From positions 1 to 9,095 of the forward strand of contig DASSEM010000113.1 in NCBI GenBank assembly GCA_035695265.1: 9,095 nucleotides of DNA, read 5' to 3'. Below are positions 1-6,517 of this stretch, piece by piece; position 1 is the stretch's first letter, and each line of letters opens with the position of its first letter. This DNA comes from RHKX01 sp035695265. GTDB lineage: Bacteria; Actinomycetota; Thermoleophilia; Solirubrobacterales; 70-9. Position numbers and translations under genes: made by a program. The notes under the pieces were generated by a model. That model did no database searches. It worked only from the letters and a program-made list of their open reading frames with translations, and had not been told where the DNA came from.

Positions 1-2298
1 AACTCGATCAACCTCGAGGCCGGACGCGCGAAGCTCGACCGGATCGTGCCGCTGGCGATCCGCCATGGCGCCGCGCTGATCGCCCTGACGATCGACGAGC
101 AGGGGATGGCGAAGACGGCCGACCGCAAGCTCGAGGTGGCGCGCGAGATCCATCGCCTCGCCTGCACGGAGCACGGCCTCGACCCGGAGCTGCTGATCTT
201 CGATGCCCTCACGTTCACGTTGACGACCGGCGATGGGGAGTGGCGTCCCTCGGCGGTCGCGACGATCGAGGGGATCCGCCGGATCAAGGCCGAGCTGCCG
301 GGCGTCAAGACGTCCCTGGGCGTCTCCAACGTCTCGTTCGGGATCTCGCCGGGCGCCCGTGCCGTCCTCAACTCGACCTTCCTGCACCACTGCGTCGAGG
401 CCGGGCTCGACCTCGCGATGGTCAACCCGAACCACATCCCGCCCTACGGCGAGATTCCCGCAGGCGAGCGGGAGATCGCCGACGATCTCGTCTTCGACCG
501 CTCCGAGGAGGCGCTCGAGCGGTTCATCGCCCATTTCGAGAGCAAGGGCGCCGAGGACGAGGACGCCGAGGCCGGCGATCCGACCGAGGGGATGGAGCCC
601 GAGGAGGCCCTGCACTTCCAGATCCTGCGGCGCAAGAAGGACGGGGTCGAGGAGTGGATCGACCGCTCGGTCGAGAAGATCGGTGCGGTGCCGACCCTGA
701 ACACCGTGCTGCTGCCGGCGATGAAGGAGGTCGGCGACAAGTTCGGCGCCGGCGAGCTGATCCTGCCGTTCGTGCTGCAGTCGGCCGAGGTGATGAAGCG
801 CGCCGTCGCCCAGCTCGAGCAGTACCTCGACCGGATCGAGGGCCACACCAAGGGCACGGTGGTGATCGCGACCGTCTTCGGCGACGTCCACGACATCGGC
901 AAGTCGCTCGTCAACACGATCCTGACCAACAACGGCTACACCGTGGTCGATCTCGGCAAGCAGGTCCCGATCGATCAGATCATCGACGCCGCGGTCGAGC
1001 ACGAGGCCGATGCGATCGGCCTGTCGGCGCTGCTCGTCTCGACCTCGAAGCAGATGCCGGCCTGCATCCAGGAGCTGCACCAGCGCGGCCTGTCGTTCCC
1101 GGTCCTGATCGGTGGCGCCGCGATCAACCGGGACTTCGGCCGCCGCGCGCTGTATCCGGGCGGGCGCGACTCCGATGACGTCTACGCGCCCGGCGTCTTC
1201 TACTGCAAGGACGCGTTCGTCGGCCTCGACACGGTCGACGCGCTGATCGACGCGGAGACGCGCGAGGCCCTGGTCGTGAAGGTCCGTGACGAGGCGAAGG
1301 CCCTGCGCGAGAAGCCGGTCGAGGTCGACGACAGCCCGCCGACGACCGACGACTCGGTCCGCTCGGCCGTCTCGACGACGACCCCGATCCCGGCGGTCGA
1401 CTCGTTCGGCGTCCGCGACGTGGATGTCGACCTCGACGAGGTCTTCCCGTATCTCGACCGCCACGTCCTCTTCAAGCTCCACTGGGGCGGCCGCGGGGTC
1501 AAGGGCGAGGCGTGGCGAAAGATCATCGAGGGGGACGGCCAGGAAGAGGGGTTCAGCGCTCGCCTCGACCGGATGTGGGCCGAGCAGGACTATCTGCGCC
1601 CGCGGGCGCGGATCGGCTTCTTCCCGGCCAATGCCGACGGCAACGAGCTGGTCGTGTTCGATCCCGACGACCCCGATCGCGAGCTCGAGCGGCTCGTCTT
1701 CCCGCGCCAGCCCAAGCACGACCGGATCTGCCTCAGCGACTTCTTCCGCCCGATCGATTCCGGCGAGCGCGACGTCGTCGTGCTGCAGGGAGTCACGGCC
1801 GGCTCCGAGGTGACGAAGCTGATCGAGCGGCTCGAGCGCGACGGCGAGTTCGCCGAGCAGCTCTTCGTCCACGGTCTCGGCGTCCAGTCCGCCGAGGGTC
1901 TCGCCGAGTGGCTGCATGCGCGGGCCCGCGCCGAGCTCGGCATCGGCCCGGCGCAGGGCCGCCGCTACTCGTGGGGCTATCCGGCCTGCCCGGAGCAGTC
2001 CGAGCACGAGAAGGTCTGGCGCCTGCTCGGCCTCGAGGAGATCGGGATGCGCCTCTCGACCGGCTGGGCCGTGGAGCCCGAGCAGTCGACCGTGGCGATC
2101 GTCGCTCACCACCCGCAGGCCGTCTACTTCGGGATGAAGTCCGGGTTCGTGCCGGACGAGCCGAAGCCGGACGAGCTGATCGCCGGCACCGAGCGCGGCG
2201 GCGAGCTGCCCCCCGAGGAGGAGCTCGGCAGCGACGGCACGGTCGATGCCGAGGTCGACGAGCCCGCCAACGTCGTCGGGAGAACCGCCGGGGCGTGA
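1..2298 (+). CDS. metH: Cobalamin-dependent methionine synthase, C-terminal part (5' end outside window)
   Basis: Cytoplasmic enzyme that transfers the methyl group of 5-methyltetrahydrofolate to homocysteine through a cobalamin carrier. The frame is open from base 1 and has 765 codons here, so the homocysteine-binding zinc domain and the start lie upstream; the GTG at 46 is internal. Domains in order (window residues): pterin-binding domain, about 1-180, with GVSNVSFG; four-helix cobalamin cap, about 204-283; cobalamin-binding Rossmann domain, about 285-420, with the DxHxxG motif GDVHDIGK and lower-ligand His297; S-adenosylmethionine-dependent reactivation domain, about 480-745, with FFPAN and RYSWGYPACP, whose Arg655 matches the AdoMet-binding Arg of the E. 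coli enzyme. Acidic or Pro/Thr-rich linkers lie near 182-203 and 432-470, and the C-terminal tail of about 45 residues is acidic. Having the reactivation domain implies that oxidised cob(II)alamin is repaired by the same chain. The identification is secure. Confidence 0.97.
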   Translation, partial: NSINLEAGRAKLDRIVPLAIRHGAALIALTIDEQGMAKTADRKLEVAREIHRLACTEHGLDPELLIFDALTFTLTTGDGEWRPSAVATIEGIRRIKAELPGVKTSLGVSNVSFGISPGARAVLNSTFLHHCVEAGLDLAMVNPNHIPPYGEIPAGEREIADDLVFDRSEEALERFIAHFESKGAEDEDAEAGDPTEGMEPEEALHFQILRRKKDGVEEWIDRSVEKIGAVPTLNTVLLPAMKEVGDKFGAGELILPFVLQSAEVMKRAVAQLEQYLDRIEGHTKGTVVIATVFGDVHDIGKSLVNTILTNNGYTVVDLGKQVPIDQIIDAAVEHEADAIGLSALLVSTSKQMPACIQELHQRGLSFPVLIGGAAINRDFGRRALYPGGRDSDDVYAPGVFYCKDAFVGLDTVDALIDAETREALVVKVRDEAKALREKPVEVDDSPPTTDDSVRSAVSTTTPIPAVDSFGVRDVDVDLDEVFPYLDRHVLFKLHWGGRGVKGEAWRKIIEGDGQEEGFSARLDRMWAEQDYLRPRARIGFFPANADGNELVVFDPDDPDRELERLVFPRQPKHDRICLSDFFRPIDSGERDVVVLQGVTAGSEVTKLIERLERDGEFAEQLFVHGLGVQSAEGLAEWLHARARAELGIGPAQGRRYSWGYPACPEQSEHEKVWRLLGLEEIGMRLSTGWAVEPEQSTVAIVAHHPQAVYFGMKSGFVPDEPKPDELIAGTERGGELPPEEELGSDGTVDAEVDEPANVVGRTAGA

Positions 2299-2309
2299 CC
2301 CGGCGGTTC
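2282..2309. terminator. Perfect 11-bp hairpin at the metH stop, shared by convergent genes
   Basis: GAACCGCCGGG (2282-2292) and CCCGGCGGTTC (2299-2309) are exact reverse complements around a 6-nt loop that ends with the metH TGA (2296-2298). The left arm encodes the last residues of MetH. The hairpin also lies 21 nt past the stop of the convergent hydrolase gene, so it could stop transcription from both sides. There is no T-run on either side, which is common for GC-rich actinobacterial terminators. The structure is seen directly; the terminator role is inferred. Confidence 0.6.
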
Positions 2310-2329
2310 GGCGCAGTCGAGTCGCGCGG

Positions 2330-3205
2330 TTATCTGTATTCGAGGTTGTCCGGGAAGCCGAGCAGCAGGTCGGCGAGCACGTCGGGGACCTCGACCTGCG
2401 GGCAATGGCCGCAATCGGGGATCACCTCGATGTCGGCGTAATCGACGGCGCGCAGCACCCGCTCGGCGCCGGTGGTGAAGACCATCCGGTCGCGCTCGCC
2501 CCAGATCAGTAGCAACGGGCAGTCGATGCGGTCGAGCTCGAACGGGTCGGCGAGCTCGGGGAGCAGGCGACGGCCGATGTCGAGGACGTCCATGCTGCGT
2601 CCGAAGCTCGCCAGGTGGGTGGAGAAGGCATCGATGACCCCGGCGTCGGCACCGGCCGGATCGGCGAAGGCGAGGGTCCGGTAGACCCGGCCGACGATCG
2701 GCTTGACGATCCGTCCCGGGACCGGCACCGGCGAGAGGCGCAGGATCCTGACGAGCCACTCGCCCTCGATCGCCGCGAACCAGCTCGCCATGTGCAGTCC
2801 GGCCGGCGCGATCGGCACGATCCCGCCGACCGGCGCCTCGTCGCTCGCCGCGGCCCGCAGGGCAAGTGCGCCGCCGAGCGAGTTGCCGGCGATGTAGACC
2901 TCGCCGTGGCGGGCGGCGAGCTCCCGGGCGGCGGCAGCGACCATCGCGTCCCACTGCGGCAGGAGCGGTCGTTCGGGGGCGAGCGGGCCCGCGGTGCCGA
3001 AGCCGCGCAGGTCGAGCGCGACGGCGGCGCGCCCGGCGGCGCCGAGCTGCTCGAGCAGCGCCCGCCAGGTGTCGGCGCTGTCGGCGTACCCGTGCAGGAG
3101 CAGGAGCGGCGGCCCGTCCCCCTCGACCGCCAGTGCCCTGGTCGCCACCCCGGCGATGCGCTTCCGGTCCTCGGTTATCGTCGTCCGCGGCCGGGTAGGA
3201 CTCAT
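2330..3205 (-). CDS. Alpha/beta-fold hydrolase
   Basis: A 291-residue soluble hydrolase of the alpha/beta superfamily (esterase, lipase or C-C hydrolase type). The oxyanion-hole motif LLHGYADSADTW is at 36-47, the nucleophile elbow GNSLGG at 107-112 (Ser109), the likely acid is Asp239 in GERDRMV, and the catalytic His is His267 in CGHCPQVEVPD. A lid-like insertion lies between about 135 and 220. No signal peptide is visible, so it is probably cytoplasmic. The ATG at 3205 is chosen because the family fold begins soon after it. An in-frame extension up to 3301 would run over the ribosome binding site and start of the divergent ferritin-like gene and adds sequence with no recognisable fold. No clear Shine-Dalgarno precedes 3205. 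It is convergent with metH. The substrate cannot be told from the sequence; the fold is secure. Confidence 0.9.
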   Translation of the reverse strand: MSPTRPRTTITEDRKRIAGVATRALAVEGDGPPLLLLHGYADSADTWRALLEQLGAAGRAAVALDLRGFGTAGPLAPERPLLPQWDAMVAAAARELAARHGEVYIAGNSLGGALALRAAASDEAPVGGIVPIAPAGLHMASWFAAIEGEWLVRILRLSPVPVPGRIVKPIVGRVYRTLAFADPAGADAGVIDAFSTHLASFGRSMDVLDIGRRLLPELADPFELDRIDCPLLLIWGERDRMVFTTGAERVLRAVDYADIEVIPDCGHCPQVEVPDVLADLLLGFPDNLEYR

Positions 3206-3278
3206 CCCGAACCGATTTCTAGCGTCCCCCGCCGATGGCACGGGCCGCAAGAGCGACATCAGAAGGAGCTGACGAGAA
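3206..3278. promoter_or_regulatory. Divergent intergenic region between hydrolase and ferritin-like genes
   Basis: This 73-bp gap must supply the promoters for two genes transcribed away from each other, unless either is read through from farther off. A TAGAAA hexamer on the minus strand (3221-3216) resembles a -10 box, but no -35 sits at the right distance, so I do not call a defined promoter. An in-frame TGA at 3270-3272 fixes the 5' limit of the ferritin-like frame. Confidence 0.35.
3261..3268 (+). promoter_or_regulatory. Ribosome binding site of the ferritin-like gene
   Basis: AGAAGGAG is the strongest Shine-Dalgarno sequence in this gap. It lies 10 nt before the TTG at 3279 and 31 nt before the ATG at 3300, so it favours the TTG. 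The ATG has only a weaker GAGGA 3 nt ahead of it. Confidence 0.55.
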
Positions 3279-3779
3279 TTGGCAGTTTCACGAGGAATCA
3301 TGTCCGACGAGAGCCGCGAGGACCGTGAGAAGCTCGTCGCGATGCTCGAGAAGGCCTACTGGATGGAGATCGAGACGGTGATGAGCTACGTCGCCAACTC
3401 GGTCAACCCCGACGGCGTCCGCGCTCAGGAGATCAAGCAATCGCTCGCCGCGGACGTCACCGAGGAGCTCGGCCACGCCCAGCAGTTCGCGGCCCGGATC
3501 AAGGAGCTCTACGGGGTCGTCCCCGGCTCGATGGGGTTCAAGGCCGAGCAGGACTACCTGCAGCCGGCGAGCGAGCAGACCGACATCCCGCATGTGATCC
3601 GCGGCGTGATCGAGGGCGAGGCCGGCGCGATCTCCTACTACAACGAGATCCGCGAGCTCGCGGCCGAGGTCGATCCCGTCACCGAGGACATGCTCCTCGC
3701 GATCCTTCGCGACGAGCAGGGCCACATGCGCGAGTTCGAGGGATTCCTGCGCGAGTACGAGGCGAAGGGCCTGGCCTGA
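3279..3779 (+). CDS. Ferritin-like four-helix-bundle diiron protein
   Basis: A 166-residue protein (159 if it starts at the ATG at 3300) with the four-helix ferritin-like pattern. Helix A carries Glu30/Glu32 in YWMEIETVMSY, helix B has ExxH (Glu63, His66 in EELGHAQQF), helix C has Glu112/Glu114 in IEGEAGAISYYNEI, and helix D has a second ExxH (Glu146, His149 in RDEQGHMREF). These are the residues expected for a dinuclear iron centre as in bacterioferritin, Dps-like or related oxidase proteins. Possible roles are iron storage, peroxide or iron detoxification, or a diiron oxidase; the sequence alone does not choose. The length suits bacterioferritin. No signal peptide is seen, so it should be cytoplasmic. 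It stands alone, divergent from the hydrolase and followed by an inverted repeat. The diiron fold is well supported; the physiological role is not. Confidence 0.88.
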   Translation: MAVSRGIMSDESREDREKLVAMLEKAYWMEIETVMSYVANSVNPDGVRAQEIKQSLAADVTEELGHAQQFAARIKELYGVVPGSMGFKAEQDYLQPASEQTDIPHVIRGVIEGEAGAISYYNEIRELAAEVDPVTEDMLLAILRDEQGHMREFEGFLREYEAKGLA

Positions 3780-3793
3780 TGAGGGCCACCGAG

Positions 3794-3832
3794 CCGGCGG
3801 AAGCGGACGCGAAGCCCGGAGCATTCCGCCGG
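3794..3832 (+). terminator. 9-bp inverted repeat after the ferritin-like gene
   Basis: CCGGCGGAA (3794-3802) and TTCCGCCGG (3824-3832) are perfect reverse complements separated by 21 nt, starting 14 nt after the stop at 3779. A factor-independent terminator or mRNA 3'-end stabiliser fits the position. The long loop and missing T-run lower confidence. Confidence 0.4.
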
Positions 3833-3866
3833 AGTGATCTGTGACCGATATCCGTCCAGAAATGAC

Positions 3867-3902
3867 CTTGAAATTGCAAGATTCCGGTTAGCGTCCGCTA
3901 AT
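3867..3902 (+). promoter_or_regulatory. Candidate promoter with two palindromes, upstream of the 78-aa gene
   Basis: TTGCAA (3874-3879) and GCTAAT (3897-3902) form a -35/-10-like pair with a 17-bp spacer in a locally AT-rich stretch. The perfect palindrome TTAGCG-TC-CGCTAA (3888-3901) covers most of the -10 box. The 14-bp near-palindrome CTTGAAATTGCAAG (3867-3880; six of seven base pairs) covers the -35 box. Their centres are 21 bp apart, about two helical turns, as expected for a pair of dimeric repressor sites. The regulator is unknown. Confidence 0.45.
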
Positions 3903-3904
3903 GT

Positions 3905-3910
3905 AGGTGA
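3905..3910 (+). promoter_or_regulatory. Ribosome binding site of the 78-aa gene
   Basis: AGGTGA matches the anti-Shine-Dalgarno region and stands 5 nt before the ATG at 3916. It overlaps an in-frame GTG at 3907, which argues against that earlier start. Confidence 0.6.
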
Positions 3911-3915
3911 AAGCA

Positions 3916-4152
3916 ATGACGCAGGCGACCGCAACCCACGACGAGTCCACTCCCGATTCCTCTTCGGCGGCTTCGGCCGCTGGGACCGTCCCGGCCGCTT
4001 CCGTTCTGGAGCTCGCCGACGGCACCCGCCTCGTCCCGGAGGGGAAGGCGAAGCCGTCGCGGCTCGACGGCGATCGCGATCACGTCTTCACGCTCGACGA
4101 CGTCCAGCGCGAGGGCGCCGAGCCCTTCGCCGGCTACGTCCGCCTCGGCTGA
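3916..4152 (+). CDS. Small acidic hypothetical protein (78 aa)
   Basis: I do not recognise this protein. Residues 1-30 are rich in Ala, Ser and Thr and probably disordered. Residues 30-78 look more ordered, with VLELADGTRLVPEGKAKPSRL followed by an acidic segment (DGDRDHVFTLDDVQREGAEP) and a short aromatic end (FAGYVRLG). It has no cysteine, no membrane segment and no signal peptide, so it should be cytoplasmic. Evidence that it is a gene: a well-spaced ribosome binding site, a promoter-like region with palindromes just upstream, typical codon use, and a stop that ends 7 nt from the convergent gene. It is monocistronic. The function is unknown; the chance that it is real is good but not certain. 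Confidence 0.65.
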   Translation: MTQATATHDESTPDSSSAASAAGTVPAASVLELADGTRLVPEGKAKPSRLDGDRDHVFTLDDVQREGAEPFAGYVRLG

Positions 4153-4159
4153 GCAGTAG

Positions 4160-6469
4160 TCAGCGCTTGCCGGCGATCCGGTAGACGGCGTCGCTGCCGA
4201 GGTCGGCGAAGTAGAGGTTCCCCCGGGCGTCCTCGCCGAAGCTCGAGATGCCGCCGAACCGGCGGATCCCGACCGGGCGGTCGCGCTTCGGACGGTTGGG
4301 GGCGAGGCTGCGGATCTGGCCGCGGCAGAAGTCGGCATAGACGTAGCGGCCACGGAGCTTCGCCGCGGCCTTGCCGCGGTAGACGTAGCCACCCGTGATC
4401 GCGCAATTGCCGGCGGCGTGGCTGAACGCGGCGATCGGCCGCTTCACCGGCCCCGGCGGGCTGGGGCTCGCATCCGAGCTCCGGAAGCGCTCGAAGCCCT
4501 CGAAGGCGTCCCAGCCGAAGTTCGCTCCGCGCGCGGCCTTGCGACTCAGCAGGTCCACCTCCTCCCAGCGATCCTGGCCGACGTCGCCGATCGCGAGCCG
4601 CCCGCCGCGGCGGTCGAAGGAGAACCGGTAGGGGTTGCGGAGGCCATAGGAGTAGATCTCGTCGCGGCCCGAGCGGCCCACGAACGGGTTCGAGCGCGGC
4701 ACCGTGTAGCGTCGCTTGCCGCGCTTTCGCGGATCGATCCGCAGCAGCTTGCCGAGCAGCGAGGTGCGGTCCTGGGCGTTCTCGGGCGGGTCGCCACCGC
4801 CACCGCCGTCGCCGGTGCCGAGGTAGAGGTAGCCGTCCGGGCCGAACTGGACCTGGCCGCCGTTGTGGTTGGGGGCGCCGGGGTGGCCGACCTTGATCAC
4901 GGTGCGGCGGCTCTTCGCCATCGCCTTGCGGGGATGGCGCCGCGAGCGCCGGAACTCGGCGACCACGATGTCACCGTCGTTGTCCGTGTAATAGACGTAG
5001 AAGCGGCGGCTCTTGCGGTAGTCGGGCGGGAACGCGACCGAGAGCATCCCGCGCTCGCCGCCGTCGGAGACGCGGCCGTGGATATCGAGGAAGGTGCGCG
5101 GCCGCCCGCGCCGCGGGACGGCCTTGATCACGCCGCGCTTCTCGACCACGAACAGCAGGCCCCTGGAGCGGCGCGGCCCGGTCACGTAGACCGGGTTCTC
5201 GAACCCGCCGATCCGCCGCGCCCGGACCCCGCCGCCGCGCCGCTTCGCGGCGGCCTCGGCAGTGGCCGGCCGCTCGCGCGGGTCGAGCCTGTAGAGGTTG
5301 CCCTGGTAGGAGGTCAGGTAGATCCGGCCGCGGCGGCCGGTCGTGATCGCGCTCAGCTTCGCGACCCGCGGGCCGACGTCGCGGTCGTCGCTCGCGCCAC
5401 CCGCGGCGGTCGGGACGAGGCTGCGAAGGCCGCCGGCGCAGAAGTCGGAGTAGAGGTAGCGGCCGTAGAGGCTCCGCAGGCGCCGGTCGCGGACCACCGG
5501 GCCGCCGGTGACCGAGCACCCGGTGAAGGCGCCGGGCGTGCCGCTCCGGTGCGGGTAGGCGTGGATCGGGAACGTCGTGCCGCCGACCGGATCGGTGCCG
5601 CACGGTTCAGGTGCGAAGCCCTCCCAGCCGTCCCAGCCGAAGTTGGCGCCACGGGCCGCCGCCATCGACTCGACGTTGATCTCCTCCCAGTCGTCCTGAC
5701 CGACGTCGCCGATCGCGATCCGGTCGCGGTCGAAGCTGAAGCGGAAGGGGTTGCGGAAGCCGTAGGCGTAGATCTCGTCGGCACCGGCGCGGCCGACGAA
5801 CGGGTTGCCGCCCGGAATGGTGTAGCCGCCGCGGCGGCGCGGATCGATCCGCAGGAGCTTGCCGAGCAGCGACCCGGTGCTCTGCCCGTTACCGGGCGGG
5901 TCGCAGGCGCCGCCGCCGTCGCCCGTGCCGATCCACATGTGGCCGTCGGGGCCGAAGCTGACCTGGCCGCCGTTGTGGTTGGGCGCGAGGTCGTGCGGGA
6001 CCGAGATCACGGTGCGACCGGTGCCCGGCTTGGTGCGCATCCTGCCCCGGGCCCGCTTGAACCGGGCCACCGTGATCGCCCCGTCGGACGCTGTGTAGTA
6101 GGCGTAGAAGAGGCGGTTGTCGACGTAGCCGGGGTCGAAGGCGATCGAGAGCAGACCCTGCTCCGTGTCGCCCGACTCGACCCGGTCGCGAATGTCGAGG
6201 AAGGGCCGCCTGAGGACGCGCCGGCCGCGCATCACCCGGACGACACCGCTGCGCTCGACCACGAACAGCCGCTTGCGGTTGGCGCGGCCGGGGGCGACCG
6301 TCGCGTAGGTGGGCTGCGCGAAGCTGCCGAGCTTGGTCAGACCGACCCCGCCGACGCCGTCCCCGGTCGGAGGCTCGGCGGCGGGTGCTGCCGCGGCGAA
6401 GGCGAGCGCGGCGACGAGGGCGCCGAGCATCGCGGTCCCCCGGGCAAGGGGAATCGGGCGCCTGCTCAT
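4160..6469 (-). CDS. Secreted tandem two-domain GSDH-family (PQQ sugar dehydrogenase-like) protein
   Basis: A 769-residue exported protein made of two glucose/sorbosone dehydrogenase-type six-bladed beta-propellers. A signal peptide fits 1-31 (arginines, hydrophobic LGALVAALAFAAAA, then APAAE), with no lipobox. Domain 1 is about 42-398 and domain 2 about 417-767. Each has the same motifs: PNHNGGQV (163 and 533; the His lines up with the likely catalytic base), GTGDGGG (181, 551), LLGKLLRIDP (201, 571), RNPxRFSFDR (239, 611), GDVGQD (254, 628) and GANFGWD (274, 648). Cys318/Cys343 and Cys689/Cys714 are equivalent pairs and could be disulfides; domain 1 also has Cys189 and Cys290. Known family members oxidise aldoses with PQQ and calcium, but many members have no shown activity, so substrate and cofactor are open. 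The protein is very rich in Arg and Lys. It lies 48 nt after the lipoprotein paralogue, probably in one transcript. Confidence 0.93.
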   Translation of the reverse strand: MSRRPIPLARGTAMLGALVAALAFAAAAPAAEPPTGDGVGGVGLTKLGSFAQPTYATVAPGRANRKRLFVVERSGVVRVMRGRRVLRRPFLDIRDRVESGDTEQGLLSIAFDPGYVDNRLFYAYYTASDGAITVARFKRARGRMRTKPGTGRTVISVPHDLAPNHNGGQVSFGPDGHMWIGTGDGGGACDPPGNGQSTGSLLGKLLRIDPRRRGGYTIPGGNPFVGRAGADEIYAYGFRNPFRFSFDRDRIAIGDVGQDDWEEINVESMAAARGANFGWDGWEGFAPEPCGTDPVGGTTFPIHAYPHRSGTPGAFTGCSVTGGPVVRDRRLRSLYGRYLYSDFCAGGLRSLVPTAAGGASDDRDVGPRVAKLSAITTGRRGRIYLTSYQGNLYRLDPRERPATAEAAAKRRGGGVRARRIGGFENPVYVTGPRRSRGLLFVVEKRGVIKAVPRRGRPRTFLDIHGRVSDGGERGMLSVAFPPDYRKSRRFYVYYTDNDGDIVVAEFRRSRRHPRKAMAKSRRTVIKVGHPGAPNHNGGQVQFGPDGYLYLGTGDGGGGGDPPENAQDRTSLLGKLLRIDPRKRGKRRYTVPRSNPFVGRSGRDEIYSYGLRNPYRFSFDRRGGRLAIGDVGQDRWEEVDLLSRKAARGANFGWDAFEGFERFRSSDASPSPPGPVKRPIAAFSHAAGNCAITGGYVYRGKAAAKLRGRYVYADFCRGQIRSLAPNRPKRDRPVGIRRFGGISSFGEDARGNLYFADLGSDAVYRIAGKR
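4169..5221 (-). repeat. GSDH repeat unit 2 (C-terminal domain of the 769-aa protein)
   Basis: Second homologous unit. Several positions (YSYGLRNP, GNCxITGG, AFxHAxGNC) are closer to the separate lipoprotein gene at 6518-7774 than to unit 1, which suggests that unit 1 is the more diverged copy. Confidence 0.85.
5276..6346 (-). repeat. GSDH repeat unit 1 (N-terminal domain of the 769-aa protein)
   Basis: First of two homologous domain-coding units in one gene. It matches unit 2 along its length, and at the PNHNGG motif the offset is exactly 1110 bp, where 23 bp are identical (5961-5983 and 4851-4873). Another near-identical block lies at 5840-5871 and 4730-4761. Confidence 0.85.
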
Positions 6470-6497
6470 CGCGCCTAGGCTAGCGGAGCGTCAACCG

Positions 6498-6517
6498 GCC
6501 GGCGCCGGCTTGCCGGC
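6498..6517 (-). terminator. GC-only hairpin between the two GSDH genes
   Basis: Immediately after the lipoprotein stop, GCCGGC (6517-6512) can pair with GCCGGC (6503-6498) around an 8-nt loop. The 12-bp palindrome GCCGGCGCCGGC (6498-6509) overlaps it. It could lower read-through into the 769-aa gene or stabilise processed mRNA ends. There is no T-run, so this is a weak call. Confidence 0.3.

Noticed and set aside
46..48. GTG as the start of metH
   Set aside because: The frame is open to base 1, and the preceding codons (NSINLEAGRAKLDRI) continue the pterin-binding domain.
3206..3301. N-terminal extension of the alpha/beta-hydrolase to 3301
   Set aside because: It would cover the divergent gene's ribosome binding site and start, and it adds nothing resembling the fold.
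4148..4164. Hairpin GCTGA / TCAGC between the convergent 78-aa and GSDH genes
   Set aside because: Only 5 bp with a 7-nt loop, and the symmetry arises largely because two TGA stops face each other.
4418..6478. A 686-codon open frame on the plus strand, antisense to the tandem GSDH gene
   Set aside because: It mirrors the gene's codon bias, is a low-complexity Ala/Arg/Asp/Val string, and has no motif or start signal. The minus-strand frame has clear family motifs throughout.
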